In this document: positions 35,698 to 45,224 of the stretch, in pieces
Layout of the letters: the number at the start of each line of letters is the position of its first letter
Position numbering within the stretch: position 1 is the stretch's first letter
NCBI RefSeq assembly: GCF_010645065.1
Contig: NZ_JAADZW010000008.1
Coordinates: forward strand, 62,001 to 126,000
Length of the DNA: 64,000 bases
From: Flavobacterium fluviatile
GTDB lineage: Bacteria; Bacteroidota; Bacteroidia; Flavobacteriales; Flavobacteriaceae
Direction: 5' to 3'
Position numbers and translations under genes: made by a program
Notes under the pieces: model-generated
Databases searched by the model: none
Seen by the model: the letters and a program-made list of their open reading frames with translations, nothing else
Told to the model about the DNA's origin: nothing

Positions 35698-37962
35698 TTA
35701 ATTATAACTGGCAATTGGCGCGGCCAGGCAGCTTTCCGGAATATTAAAAGCATTTACCAGAGAAACCGCATCCGGTCTTATATCCCAGCACAGCTGATTA
35801 ACCATTTTACGAATCGATTTGGTTTTTACAGCCTCCATGTATCCGTCTTCCAAAAACCAGGCTTTGTTTTTTTCAATCTGCGAAAGCGCAAAAAGCTGAT
35901 TTAATTTTGCCAATATTGCTTTTGTTTTTTCATCTCCTACTTTAGAAACTGCAATTTGAAATTGCTCCAGTACTAATCGGTCCAGATACGCCTCAGCAAC
36001 TTCAATCATCTGATGCTGTACCACATTAAAGGCATCATAAGCTTCTAAACCGCCATCTACTAACTTTTTAATACGTCTTGCTGCAGATGCCAAAATTGTT
36101 TTTTCCCTGTGTATAAAAGCCTGTAGATGAAATTCTGAATCCAGCAGATGTTCATCATCCGTTCTTCTGGTTACAATTGGATTTTTTTCTGCGAAAGCCG
36201 TTTTAGCATTTTCATACACATAATTGATGATGCCGAAAGATCCGAGTTCTCCAAATGCTTTTCTGAATTCGGCTAAACGATTTTTGGCTACCAGCTGCAT
36301 TAAAACAGTATTATCACCTTCAAAAGTGGTATAAATTTCAGTATCATTTTTCAAAGCGTCAATTCTGTTTTCAGACAGATAACCTTTTCCTCCACAGGCT
36401 TCACGGCATTCCTGCAAAATATCTCTTGTACTCCAGGTAGAGTACGATTTCATTCCGGCAGCCAGAGCTTCAATTTCCTGCATTTCTGCTTCGGTTTTGT
36501 TTAAAAAACGATTTGTCAGATATTGCAATCCAAAATGGACGGCATATGTTTTTGCTAAATGCGGAATCAATCTGCGCTGGTGCATTCTGTAATTTAAAAT
36601 AGGCACTTCTAAACCTCCTTCCGGACCAAATTGCCTTCTCTGGTCACTGTAGCGAATGGCAATTGTAAGTCCTGATTTGGCTGCTGCCAAAGCCGATCGC
36701 GGGATTCCGATTCTACCTCCAACCAAAGTGCCTAACATCGTAAAGAAACGCCTGTTATCACTCGGAATCGGGCTTTCAAACTCTCCTTTGTCATTTACAG
36801 AAGCAAAACGATCCAGCATATTTTCTTTCGGAATTACCACATTATCAAAACTGATAGTCCCGTTATCAACACCATTCAGTCCCATTTTATGACCGCAATC
36901 GCCAATAGTAATACCTTTTAAAGTATTTCCGTTTGTATCTCGCAGCGGAACCACAAAGGCATTTACACCATAATCATGACCATCGATAATCAGTTTGGCA
37001 AAAACGGTCGCCATCTGCCCATGAACAGCTGCATTTCCTATATATTCTTTTTGAGCATTTTTATGGGGAGTGTGAATCGTAAAAGTTGAATCGGCATGAT
37101 TATAAGTTGCTGTTGTTTCAAGTCCTTTTACATTTGATCCATGATGGGTTTCGGTCATTGCAAAACAGCCCGGGATTTTTAATTCGCCAATATCTTTAAG
37201 GTACTTTGAATAATGTTTTTCGGTTCCCAGCGACTGAACGCTCATTCCCCAAAGTCCAAATTGTACTCCGAATTTTATCACCAGACTTAAATCATGATAA
37301 CTCAGGGTTTCCATAATAGCAAAATAATCTGCGATATTCTCTCCTCCGCCATATCGTTTTGGATACGCCATATTGCCCAGGTTTTCATCAGCTAAAATTT
37401 TACACCAATTGTAAACTGTCTGACGATAGATGTTAATATCAGTAGAAGTTTCATAGGCAAATTCAGGTCTTGAAATCACCGATTTTACTTTATTAATAAT
37501 GGCAGCTTCGTTACCATCCAGTAGCTCAGTAATTTTCTGAACATCAAAATTATCGTGAGTTTGGGAACTGGCAGTAAAAGAACCTGCTTTCGTTTTGAAG
37601 TTCTGAATCAATTCTTCGCCTAAAACTCCCAGATCATTTTCGAGTTTTGTGAAATTTAATTCTAATCCTGAAATATTCAAATCTTTGTCCGAAAGTGCTA
37701 CAGCGATATCAAAAATCGATTTTATAGCCGATTTATCTTTAATACTTTTCTCAATATCCGATTTCCATTGTGTGAGTTCATTTCGCGAAGGCGGATTCGA
37801 AATATCTACTTTCGAAAGCAGAAACTGCTGTTCTTCGGGCGAAAGAAGGGTTAGAGAAATAATAAATTCCTGTAAAGTCGAAAACTCTTTTTGCGTTAAA
37901 AGATCGTCTGACCAGACAAGGTATAAAAGTGGTATAAAAGCCTTAATTTTTGAATTCTCCAT
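35698..37962 (-). CDS. Acyl-CoA dehydrogenase/oxidase-family flavoprotein
   Basis: A 754-residue protein, far longer than the usual 380-residue acyl-CoA dehydrogenase and of the size of acyl-CoA oxidases. The flavin-binding CFAMTETHHGSNVKGLETTA, TPHKNAQKEYIGNAAVHG and GDCGHKMGLNGVDNG resemble the peroxisomal oxidase type. RQFGPEGG and the C-terminal GYLSENRIDALKNDTEIYTTFEGDN follow, and the last 200 residues are helical. It is expected to oxidise acyl-CoA to enoyl-CoA; whether electrons go to oxygen or a flavoprotein cannot be seen. No other beta-oxidation genes are adjacent. Confidence 0.85.
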   Translation of the reverse strand: MENSKIKAFIPLLYLVWSDDLLTQKEFSTLQEFIISLTLLSPEEQQFLLSKVDISNPPSRNELTQWKSDIEKSIKDKSAIKSIFDIAVALSDKDLNISGLELNFTKLENDLGVLGEELIQNFKTKAGSFTASSQTHDNFDVQKITELLDGNEAAIINKVKSVISRPEFAYETSTDINIYRQTVYNWCKILADENLGNMAYPKRYGGGENIADYFAIMETLSYHDLSLVIKFGVQFGLWGMSVQSLGTEKHYSKYLKDIGELKIPGCFAMTETHHGSNVKGLETTATYNHADSTFTIHTPHKNAQKEYIGNAAVHGQMATVFAKLIIDGHDYGVNAFVVPLRDTNGNTLKGITIGDCGHKMGLNGVDNGTISFDNVVIPKENMLDRFASVNDKGEFESPIPSDNRRFFTMLGTLVGGRIGIPRSALAAAKSGLTIAIRYSDQRRQFGPEGGLEVPILNYRMHQRRLIPHLAKTYAVHFGLQYLTNRFLNKTEAEMQEIEALAAGMKSYSTWSTRDILQECREACGGKGYLSENRIDALKNDTEIYTTFEGDNTVLMQLVAKNRLAEFRKAFGELGSFGIINYVYENAKTAFAEKNPIVTRRTDDEHLLDSEFHLQAFIHREKTILASAARRIKKLVDGGLEAYDAFNVVQHQMIEVAEAYLDRLVLEQFQIAVSKVGDEKTKAILAKLNQLFALSQIEKNKAWFLEDGYMEAVKTKSIRKMVNQLCWDIRPDAVSLVNAFNIPESCLAAPIASYN

Positions 37963-38062
37963 AGTAAACTAAAGTATTAATTTGTCTGTGGTTAAATTAC
38001 TATAATTAATTGAAGTTTTCTATAAATCAGGCTCAATTAGGATTTTTTTCACATTTATAAAA

Positions 38063-38467
38063 TTAGAGCCACATCTCCATGATTGTATATTCCTGACCTG
38101 ATTTAATACATATTTCAAAAGTATCTTTCATACCCAATTTCTCATAGAAATATTTTTTTTCTAATCTTGCATTGCACCAAACTCTTCTTAAATCTTTTTT
38201 CCTTGCCAGTTCGTAAATATATTCTAACAATTCAGAGGCTATTCCACGACCCTGAAACTCCTGCAAAGTGGCTAGTTTTCTAAACTGCATTTCATCATCA
38301 AAAATAAAACAAGATACAATTGAAACCAGTTTTTCTCATGTAAAAACACCAAAATGCAGTCCGGATTCATCTTCATCCAGCTGAACAAATTCTAAAGGCT
38401 TACCCGGCCACATAACTTCGTGTCTGATTTGCCAGGTGTCTGAGGGCCTGATTGATTTTATTACCAT
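38063..38467 (-). pseudogene. GNAT acetyltransferase gene with an internal stop
   Basis: Read on the minus strand from the ATG at 38467, the frame gives MVIKSIRPSDTWQIRHEVMW and onward to HFGVFT, then an in-frame TGA (38336-38338, codon 44). It continues EKLVSIVSCFIFDDEMQFRK, TLQEFQGRGIASELLEYIYE (acetyl-CoA loop) to a stop at 38063. The whole would be a normal 134-residue GNAT protein, so a single nonsense codon breaks it. A 75-residue C-terminal piece starting at the Met at 38290 could be made but lacks the first strands. A sequencing error is the main alternative. Confidence 0.8.
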
Positions 38468-38483
38468 ATACAAAATAAAAAGA

Positions 38484-38513
38484 AACCGTCTGATCCATGC
38501 GGAAAAGACGGTT
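38484..38513 (-). terminator. Terminator after the glycosyltransferase gene
   Basis: AACCGTCT (38484-38491) pairs with AGACGGTT (38506-38513). On the minus strand the stem is followed by TCTTTTTATTTTG. A near-identical hairpin ends the gapN gene. Confidence 0.75.
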
Positions 38514-38535
38514 CTAAATTAGTTTATTTTCTGCT

Positions 38536-39999
38536 TTATTTAGCTAACGGACTGTATTGTTCTAAAGTAACATATTCTTCTACTTTCTTTTCAGACAAAC
38601 CACGGGTCAGCCATCCTTTTTTATGTGCAGTAATAATAGCATACGGAGTAATCCAAAACAGGCTAAAACTATAAAACACACTATATGAATAAGCCCACAT
38701 TGATTCAGAAAAGCTATACTTTTTAGCATAAAAGAAAGCCGAAAAACTTGATATTATGAATATACTTAAAAGCGTTGAACTAAAAAATAACAGCGGATGG
38801 ATTGATATAAAAAAGAACATGAAGAATAAAAATGGCAAAGACATTATAATTTTTGCAGTTTGGTCTAAATATAAGATTCTTGTTCCTAATTTAGATTCGG
38901 TTCTGAAGTTTTTGAAAACGTATTTTGCCATCATCAGGTTTTCCCTTACATTGCTTCTGCCCCATCTGATGAACATCTTATACAGTCCGGTATATCCTTC
39001 CGGAACATTTGTAAGTACCACTGAATTTCTTTGAAATAAAACCTTATATCCCTGTTTCAAAATCATATTGGTCATCGCACGGTCCTCACCAATATCTGAA
39101 GGTTCTCCCATAAAAGTCTGATTGATCCATTCTTCAAGGCAGGCAAATACGGAAGCTTTTCGATACGCAGCTAGAGCACCAGGAGTACAGAATACAGACC
39201 CCAATACGCTTTCTACAGAACGTACAAACTCAAAACTCATTACAAAACTCACATTAAGCATTTTGGGAAGCAAAGCTTTTTTATTGTTCAAAACCTGAAC
39301 ATTTCCGGCAACGGCACCACATTTTTCATTGTGAATAAAAGGGCTTACCAAATTTCGCAACGTATCTTTTTTTACAATCGAATCGCTGTCCACCGTTACA
39401 AAAACATCTCCAGTACCTAATTTAAATCCTCTGTAAAGGGCGTGACGTTTTCCTTTATTTTGTGGTTGCTGGTAAATTGATAACCGGTCACCAAGTTGCA
39501 TTTTGGCTTGCTGAATCCAATACCAGGTGTCGTCTTTACTTCCGTCGTCAACAGCCAGAATTTGCATTTTATCTTTTGGATAATCACTATCTGCTAAACT
39601 TAGTAAAGTCTCCCACACCAGTTTCCCTTCATTATAAGCCGGAACTATAACTGTACAGGTTGGCAGTAAATCATCTGAAACAGATTCTATAGGCTTGTAT
39701 TTAAAATAAAGAAATGACTTGTACAGAAAAACTCCGGCTTTAAAAAGAAATAAAATAGTGGCCACAATTAAAAATGGATAACCCCATGCAGAATTTATTC
39801 TGTCAATATGAAACTGATCAAACTCGGATTGGAATTTAAAAACCAGAAAACCTCCGGTAATCATCATTAAAAAAGTACCTGTAAGTATTGCAATACCAGT
39901 TGCACTAGTCGTTTTATTATTTATTGAGTACTGCTCTTTATTTGCTTCGTTAAGACCTGAGTCGTAAAGCTGTCCTGAAGTAATTGTTTCGCTTTTCAT
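38536..39999 (-). CDS. Processive-type family 2 glycosyltransferase, membrane protein
   Basis: A 487-residue membrane glycosyltransferase. Two N-terminal membrane helices (about 30-55 and 72-92) precede the GT2 domain with VIVPAYNEG, AVDDGSKDDTW (nucleotide-binding Asp), VTVDSDSIV (DxD) and IGEDRAMTN (catalytic ED), then MFIRWGRSNVRE (QxxRW-like). Three to four helices close the protein. This is the layout of poly-N-acetylglucosamine/hyaluronan-type synthases, so it probably makes or starts a beta-linked exopolysaccharide. No partner genes for secretion are nearby. Confidence 0.88.
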   Translation of the reverse strand: MKSETITSGQLYDSGLNEANKEQYSINNKTTSATGIAILTGTFLMMITGGFLVFKFQSEFDQFHIDRINSAWGYPFLIVATILFLFKAGVFLYKSFLYFKYKPIESVSDDLLPTCTVIVPAYNEGKLVWETLLSLADSDYPKDKMQILAVDDGSKDDTWYWIQQAKMQLGDRLSIYQQPQNKGKRHALYRGFKLGTGDVFVTVDSDSIVKKDTLRNLVSPFIHNEKCGAVAGNVQVLNNKKALLPKMLNVSFVMSFEFVRSVESVLGSVFCTPGALAAYRKASVFACLEEWINQTFMGEPSDIGEDRAMTNMILKQGYKVLFQRNSVVLTNVPEGYTGLYKMFIRWGRSNVRENLMMAKYVFKNFRTESKLGTRILYLDQTAKIIMSLPFLFFMFFFISIHPLLFFSSTLLSIFIISSFSAFFYAKKYSFSESMWAYSYSVFYSFSLFWITPYAIITAHKKGWLTRGLSEKKVEEYVTLEQYSPLAK

Positions 40000-40298
40000 T
40001 CTGGATTGTATTTTTATCTAAATGGCATTATTTTTTAATTCTTTATCTTGAGTAAATTAATTACAATCTCAATGAGCAAGGTGTGTGCCATTTGAATTTA
40101 CAGCTGACAATAAGCCATTTAACAAAAATTCACTTTTATAAATGTATATTTATTACACACTTTCCCGAAACAATACACACTTTTTTAGATCTTAAAGAGT
40201 AAACAATGAGAGCCAATTCAAACATATCGAAAAGAAAAAACCGTCTGATTCTAAAAAGAAAAAGACGGTTTTGAAATTAATATATAACCTTAAAAAAA
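40000..40298. other. Intergenic region with the gapN terminator
   Basis: No gene is seen in these 299 bp. Apart from the terminator at 40238-40273 the stretch is AT-rich, without a clear TAnnTTTG box for the glycosyltransferase on the minus strand. Confidence 0.4.
40238..40273 (-). terminator. Terminator after gapN
   Basis: AAAACCGTCT (40238-40247) pairs with AGACGGTTTT (40264-40273), with a T-rich run on the minus strand. The stem has the same core (ACCGTCT/AGACGGT) as the terminator at 38484-38513. Confidence 0.78.
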
Positions 40299-41879
40299 TT
40301 ATAAAATATAATCGGTATTGATGAAATTAGATTCTTTGCTGTTTAATAACTCCTGAAGAATTTCATTGTTATAAGCAATATCTTTTGAAGCCACAAAAGT
40401 ACGGATTGAGAACGAGCGCAATGCATCCGGAATACTCAAAGTTCCTACAGCAGAATCTTTACGCCCTGTGAACGGGAATGCATCCGGACCTCTCTGACAG
40501 GAACTGTTCAGGTTTACCCTGCACACTAAGTTTACCAAAGCATCGATAAGCGGTGCTAAAGTTTTGATGTCTTTTCCGAATAAACTTACCTGTTGTCCGT
40601 AATTTGATTCGGCCATATCATCAAGAGGTTCGCTGATATCCTTAAAAGAAATAATTGGCACTACCGGTCCAAACTGCTCTTCATGGTACACTCTCATTTC
40701 TTTGTTTACAGGATAAAGAACAGCAGGGAAAATATAATTTTCTGAGTGCTTTCCTCCTTTTTCATTAAGGATTTTTGCTCCTTTACCTGTAGCATCATCA
40801 ATTAATCCCTGAATATATTCCGGTTTCTCAGGTTCAGGAAGCGGAGTTAAAGAAACTCCTTTTTCCCATGGATTTCCGAATACCAAAGCATCTACTTTTT
40901 CAGAAAAACGTTTATTAAATTCTTCAGCTATAGACTCATGAACATACAATACTTTCAAAGCCGTACAACGCTGACCGTTAAAAGACAATGAACCTGTAAT
41001 ACATTCCTGAATTGCCAAATCTAAGTCGGCATCGGGTAAAATAATCGCAGGATTTTTAGCTTCCAGACCTAAAATCAAACGCAGTCTGTTTTTATTTGGA
41101 TGCTGATCCTGCAAAGCAATAGCCGATTTACTGTTTCCAATCAATGCCAAAACATCAATTTTTCCTGATTTCATAATTGGAGAAGCTACTTCACGGCCTC
41201 TTCCGTACACAATATTGATGACTCCTTTTGGAAAACTGCTTCTAAAAGCTTCCAATAATGGCGAAATACATAAAACCCCAAATTTTGCAGGTTTAAAAAT
41301 TACTGCATTCCCCATGATCAGGGCAGGAATCAATAGTGAGAAAGTTTCGTTTAGAGGGTAGTTATAAGGTCCAAGACACAACACAACCCCAAGAGGTCCG
41401 CGGCGAATCATTGCGTTTACTCCCTGAACTTTTGAAAAGCGGGAACTGCGTCCGTTTAATTCCTTGTAGCTGTCAATAGTATCCTGAATATATTCAACGG
41501 TTCTGTCAAATTCTTTTTGCGAATCGCCAAGGTTTTTTCCTATTTCCCACATCAAAAGTTTCACCACCTCTTCGCGGGTTTCTTTCATTTGCTTAACGAA
41601 ATTCTCCATGCATTTGATACGGTCAATCACTTTCATAGTTGGCCATAAACCTTGTCCTTTATCATAAGCCGCAGTAGCAGCTTCTACAACTTCAGCAGCT
41701 TCTTTTTCTGCCATGAACGGAATAGATCCTAATAATGTCGGCGCATATTTTTCTGTAGAAGAAATGGTAGAAAATACAGGTGTTGTCTGACCTGTCCAAT
41801 TTTTTAATTCTCCGTTTACAAGATAAGTATCCTGATTCAGAAGGTCTTTCATTTGATATTCCTCGGGTATAAAACTCAT
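40299..41879 (-). CDS. gapN: Non-phosphorylating NADP-dependent glyceraldehyde-3-phosphate dehydrogenase
   Basis: A 526-residue aldehyde dehydrogenase. [20 protein letters not shown], the general base in [20 protein letters not shown] and the catalytic cysteine in [20 protein letters not shown] follow the ALDH plan. The C-terminal [20 protein letters not shown] with [18 protein letters not shown] is the signature of the plant/bacterial GapN group. It would oxidise glyceraldehyde 3-phosphate to 3-phosphoglycerate, giving NADPH. Since Eda releases glyceraldehyde 3-phosphate from pectin uronates it might profit from that flux, but nothing links their expression. Confidence 0.85.
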   Translation of the reverse strand: MSFIPEEYQMKDLLNQDTYLVNGELKNWTGQTTPVFSTISSTEKYAPTLLGSIPFMAEKEAAEVVEAATAAYDKGQGLWPTMKVIDRIKCMENFVKQMKETREEVVKLLMWEIGKNLGDSQKEFDRTVEYIQDTIDSYKELNGRSSRFSKVQGVNAMIRRGPLGVVLCLGPYNYPLNETFSLLIPALIMGNAVIFKPAKFGVLCISPLLEAFRSSFPKGVINIVYGRGREVASPIMKSGKIDVLALIGNSKSAIALQDQHPNKNRLRLILGLEAKNPAIILPDADLDLAIQECITGSLSFNGQRCTALKVLYVHESIAEEFNKRFSEKVDALVFGNPWEKGVSLTPLPEPEKPEYIQGLIDDATGKGAKILNEKGGKHSENYIFPAVLYPVNKEMRVYHEEQFGPVVPIISFKDISEPLDDMAESNYGQQVSLFGKDIKTLAPLIDALVNLVCRVNLNSSCQRGPDAFPFTGRKDSAVGTLSIPDALRSFSIRTFVASKDIAYNNEILQELLNSKESNFINTDYIL

Positions 41880-41925
41880 AATCTGGTAATTTTAATTTTG
41901 GTTATTTATTCGTCTTTAAATGAAA

Positions 41926-41947
41926 AAAGAGGCTCTGCCGCCTCTTT
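41926..41947 (-). terminator. Hairpin between the rhodanese and gapN genes
   Basis: AAAGAGGC (41926-41933) pairs with GCCTCTTT (41940-41947) over a 6-nt loop. On the minus strand T6 follows, so it is a good terminator placed 6 bp beyond the rhodanese stop. Confidence 0.75.
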
Positions 41948-41952
41948 CATTT

Positions 41953-42264
41953 TTATGGGTTTACGGTTTCACCTTCCCAATCCAGGATTCCGCCAAGTAA
42001 ATTATAGGCATTATCTATCCCTAATTCATTCATGATCTGACAAGCCTTTGCACTTCTCGCCCCGGAGCGGCAATACACATAATAATTTTTGTTTTTATCC
42101 AGTTCTTCTATTTCATAAATAAAAGCCTGACCTTTATTGATGTCAATATTAACAGCATTTTCAATATAGCCGTCGTTAAACTCGTCTTCAGTTCTTACAT
42201 CAAGTATAACTGCATTTTCATCAGACTCTAATTGTGCAACCCAATCTTCTTGTGATAAATTCAT
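41953..42264 (-). CDS. Single-domain rhodanese
   Basis: A 103-residue rhodanese with ILDVRTEDEFNDGYIENAVN and the active-site loop YCRSGARSAKA (Cys about residue 65). It transfers sulfane sulfur through a cysteine persulfide. Its own terminator separates it from gapN. It is divergent from the Crp/Fnr regulator 335 bp away, and further sulfur genes follow (TauE, a double-rhodanese hydrolase, YeeE/YedE), so it may belong to that module. Confidence 0.9.
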   Translation of the reverse strand: MNLSQEDWVAQLESDENAVILDVRTEDEFNDGYIENAVNIDINKGQAFIYEIEELDKNKNYYVYCRSGARSAKACQIMNELGIDNAYNLLGGILDWEGETVNP

Positions 42265-42599
42265 AGCATTGTGTTTTTTGTAAAATTAAATGTTTTTACT
42301 AAATAAAATACGTACAAAATACGATTTCGATTATTATTCACAGAAAACGTTTTAGAAGAAGTATAATACTTAGTTTTTTACAAATTTACTCACTATTTTC
42401 AAAAAAACATACTGTAATGGCGACAGAAAATAGGATATTTTCATTTCAGTAATTCCTTTCTTAAAAATAGTTTTCTGATATTTTATAACAATTCAATATC
42501 TTATCTTTACAAAAAATATATTTTTTAATCCTTTTGATAAAATTTAAGATACAAAACTAAGGTATATCAGAGTAAGGAAGCTTTCCAATTATCCGTCTG
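42265..42599. promoter_or_regulatory. Divergent control region, rhodanese and Crp/Fnr genes
   Basis: No gene is seen. A minus-strand TAAATTTG (plus 42381-42388) could serve the rhodanese, although it is 117 bp from the ATG. A plus-strand near match TATCTTTA lies about 42503. No TTGAT/ATCAA Fnr-type palindrome is evident. Confidence 0.35.
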
Positions 42600-43265
42600 A
42601 TGAAACAAAATCATTACTATGAAATGCAAAATTCATTAAAAAAAATATTCCCTAATTTCTCCAGCGAACTTATTTCAACCATTGAAAAAAATGGAATTCT
42701 GCAGGATTTTAAAACCGGAACTATCCTGATGCGTACGGGGCAATATATTAAAAACACAGTTTTGATTACTAAAGGAAAAATCAAAATCTACCGAGAAGGC
42801 GAAGACGGCGGTGAGTTTTTAATGTACTATTTACAACCTGGCCAAGCCTGCGCTATCTCGATGATTTGTACAGCAAAAAGCGAAAAGAGCAAGATTATGG
42901 CGAAAGTTGTAGAAGATGTCTCAGTAATGATGATTCCGCTTCAAATGATGGACAAGTGGATGATGGAACACCGCACCTGGTACGAATTTGTTATCGAAAC
43001 TTACCGAAGCCGTTTTGAAGAAGTCCTGGAAGTCGTAGATAATATCGCTTTCCGTTCTATGGATGAGCGTTTGGAATTTTACCTGAAACGTCATTCAGAT
43101 GCCTGTGGCTGCTCTGAAGTCAAATTATCACATCAGGAAATTGCAACCGAACTTAATACCTCAAGAGAAGTCGTATCCAGATTGCTCAAAAAAATGGAAC
43201 AACGCGGACTGGTCAAACTAAACCGAAACCAGATAGAATTATTAAACACAAATTTCACAAATTAG
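42600..43265 (+). CDS. Crp/Fnr-family regulator with four cysteines
   Basis: A 221-residue Crp/Fnr-type regulator. The cyclic-nucleotide-binding-like beta-roll spans residues 20-125, a long dimer helix about 125-160, and the winged helix has LSHQEIATELNTSREVVSRL (about 176-195). Cysteines are at 84, 90, 169 and 171 (GQACAISMIC and DACGCSE). There is no N-terminal Fnr iron-sulfur cysteine motif. Since it sits in front of a sulfite/organosulfonate exporter and near persulfide enzymes, a thiol- or persulfide-sensing role is possible but unproven. Confidence 0.88.
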   Translation: MKQNHYYEMQNSLKKIFPNFSSELISTIEKNGILQDFKTGTILMRTGQYIKNTVLITKGKIKIYREGEDGGEFLMYYLQPGQACAISMICTAKSEKSKIMAKVVEDVSVMMIPLQMMDKWMMEHRTWYEFVIETYRSRFEEVLEVVDNIAFRSMDERLEFYLKRHSDACGCSEVKLSHQEIATELNTSREVVSRLLKKMEQRGLVKLNRNQIELLNTNFTN

Positions 43266-43441
43266 CGCGAACACTTTTGTTCGTTCACAAGAGTCGGGAG
43301 CCTCAAAGCATTTCCATTACTGTCTATACGACATCTAAAAAATAGTGATAATTGGCGAAATTCGTGTTTACTAGTGCTTATGTGATAAATGTTACTGTAG
43401 GTTTCTAAATTCCAAACCAACTTTGCATCAAAACAAATGCA

Positions 43442-44227
43442 ATGGAATACGCAGGTTATTTTGCTTCAATAATTATCGGGATTTCGCTGGGCTTAATTGG
43501 CGGTGGCGGTTCTATACTTACTATTCCTATACTAGTGTATTTGTTTAAGGTAAATCCTGAGCAGGCTACCTCGTACTCCCTGTTTATTGTTGGACTGACA
43601 GCCATGTCCGGAAGTTACAGCCATTACACAATGGGCAACTTGAAACTCAAATCGGCTTTGTATTTTGGAATCCCGTCTGTAGTTTCAATTTTGATAATAC
43701 GTGAAGTTATTTTTCCACAAATAGCAGCCACATTATTCTCCATCGCGTCCTATTCAGTTTCAAAAGACTTCCTTATTATGATTGTCTTTTCAGTACTGAT
43801 GATTACGGCAGCTATTTCGATGATTAAAAAAGAACAGCCCGAAATAAGAAACACCGAAACCAATTACCTGCAATTAAGCCTAATAGGTTTTGTGGTCGGA
43901 ATTGTAACGGGTTTTCTGGGTGCCGGAGGAGGATTTTTGATTATTCCTGCCTTGTTGTTTTTTGCCAATTTACCAATGAAACAGGCCGTTGGAACTTCCT
44001 TATTAATCATAACCATCAACTCATCCATAGGTTTCGCAGGCGATTTATACATTGGAACACCCATAAATTATCCTTTTTTATTCGGTATTTCAGCAATGGC
44101 ACTTGTTGGAATGTTAATTGGAAGCCAGCTTTCTAAAAAAATAGACGGAGCAAAACTGAAGCCTCTTTTCGGGTGGTTTGTTCTGGTAATGGGCGTTTAT
44201 ATTATTGCAAAAGAGGTTTTTCTTTAA
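43442..44227 (+). CDS. TauE/SafE-family membrane exporter
   Basis: A 261-residue membrane protein with about eight helices and the repeated glycine-rich halves typical of TauE/SafE: GISLGLIGGGGSILTIPILV near the N-terminus and GIVTGFLGAGGGFLIIPALL in the middle. Members export sulfite, sulfonates or related anions. It follows the Crp/Fnr gene after 176 bp of repeat-like DNA on the same strand, so it may be controlled by it. Substrate is inference from family and neighbours. Confidence 0.9.
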   Translation: MEYAGYFASIIIGISLGLIGGGGSILTIPILVYLFKVNPEQATSYSLFIVGLTAMSGSYSHYTMGNLKLKSALYFGIPSVVSILIIREVIFPQIAATLFSIASYSVSKDFLIMIVFSVLMITAAISMIKKEQPEIRNTETNYLQLSLIGFVVGIVTGFLGAGGGFLIIPALLFFANLPMKQAVGTSLLIITINSSIGFAGDLYIGTPINYPFLFGISAMALVGMLIGSQLSKKIDGAKLKPLFGWFVLVMGVYIIAKEVFL

Positions 44228-44277
44228 ACTTCAGTTTTTCCAGTGGATTTAAATAGTTTTTATTTAAATATTTTGAA

Positions 44278-44340
44278 TTTAGTTTCACTTGTAGAGTAGT
44301 CTTTGTCAAAGTTCTAAATTTTGGCAAAGATGAAACTAAA
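44278..44340. repeat. Nested stem-loop with TTTAGTTTCA/TGAAACTAAA arms
   Basis: The outer arms TTTAGTTTCA (44278-44287) and TGAAACTAAA (44331-44340) are perfectly complementary. Inside, TCTTTGTCAAA (44300-44310) pairs with TTTGGCAAAGA (44320-44330) with one mismatch. Located after TauE; a terminator or a REP-like repeat. Confidence 0.7.
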
Positions 44341-44378
44341 AAATCTTTCTATTCTTAATCATCGAACTTCTATATCTT

Positions 44379-44426
44379 GGGCGTTACCTATCCCGATAGC
44401 TATCGGGAGGCTCATCGGCTAAATTC
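44379..44426. repeat. Truncated GCGTT structured element, 5' part only
   Basis: GGGCGTTACCTA is followed by the perfect 18-bp palindrome TCCCGATAGCTATCGGGA and then GGCTCATCGGCTAAAT. These match the start of the complete element at 45225-45308 (GGCGTTTCCTA...GGCTATACGCTAAAT) with a different hairpin inserted. The 3' half is missing. Confidence 0.65.
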
Positions 44427-44593
44427 CCAATTAACAAAAACTACGGTTGAAAAAGCCTGGTTTTTCTAAATCGGGAGATAAAGCTTCAAACGAAGTTCAC
44501 TGAACTCCGATGAAAAAATAAAATCATTGTGAAGTAATCCCTAACGCACACATGGGCAAATTAGAAATTTTCAGGCTTGTAATTTACAAGATA

Positions 44594-45160
44594 TCAGTTT
44601 TCAATTAATACAGATCTTATTTCCAGCACAGTTCCTGAAACCGGGTGATAATTGACAAAATTGAATTTACAAAGATTGTGGATATTCAAAAGTTTTCCGT
44701 CTGGCAATCCGTCCTGCCTGAAATGGGTCCATGGAATTTTTATGGTTTTGAATTTGTTGGGAGATGCAGGTAAATCAACTCTTGGGTGAGATCCTCCATG
44801 AACACAGCCAGTTCCTGTTTCATTTCCTTCGCGTGCCTGTAATTTAATAAGCTGAGTTGATTTATAAATAATTTTTACAAAACGTGAATTATCGGATAAA
44901 TTAGTCGGAACTCCATCATTCAATGCTGATGATGCTATCAGTACATTCAGCTCAATTTCGCCAACCGGATTCTCTTTAGCCGTTACCCTTACAACACCTT
45001 CTTTTTGTCTGACAGCGTTTATTGTTTCGTAATTTTCGTTTACAGGACCTGCAATATGCCAAATGTTTGACTTGACTAGATCTATATTTGAATTCCTTTC
45101 ATGAAGATTAAAACCAGAGGCTATAATAAAAATTGTAAGTAAGATTGATTGACGAATCAT
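44594..45160 (-). CDS. Exported protein of unknown function, beta-rich
   Basis: A 188-residue protein with a short signal peptide (ILLTIFIIASGFNLH). The body is beta-strand-rich. KTIKIPWTHFRQDGLPDGK, then IHNLCKFNFVNYHPVSGTV, recalls the end of galactose-binding-like beta-sandwich domains. A GCVHGGSHPRVDLPASPNKF loop in the middle is rich in His and Gly. I do not assign a function. It is isolated, with repeat-rich intergenic DNA on both sides. Confidence 0.7.
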   Translation of the reverse strand: MIRQSILLTIFIIASGFNLHERNSNIDLVKSNIWHIAGPVNENYETINAVRQKEGVVRVTAKENPVGEIELNVLIASSALNDGVPTNLSDNSRFVKIIYKSTQLIKLQAREGNETGTGCVHGGSHPRVDLPASPNKFKTIKIPWTHFRQDGLPDGKLLNIHNLCKFNFVNYHPVSGTVLEIRSVLIEN

Positions 45161-45224
45161 AAGGTATTTTTTTGTGTTCTTTTTTAGTAAACTAAATTTT
45201 AAGTAAGCTGATTTAGTTTTTTTT

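Larger units (their letters stand above)
44228..44593. repeat. Intergenic region with structured repeats
   Basis: No gene is seen. The region holds a nested stem-loop (44278-44340) and a truncated GCGTT-type structured element (44379-44426), listed separately. The rest (44430-44590) is unremarkable non-coding sequence. Confidence 0.55.

Noticed and set aside
38336..38338. TGA in the GNAT gene as a selenocysteine codon
   Set aside because: GNAT enzymes do not use selenocysteine and no SECIS-like stem-loop follows; a nonsense mutation is simpler.
44388..44407. TCCCGATAGCTATCGGGA as a regulator binding site
   Set aside because: Better explained as the variable hairpin of the GCGTT structured element; no promoter is next to it.
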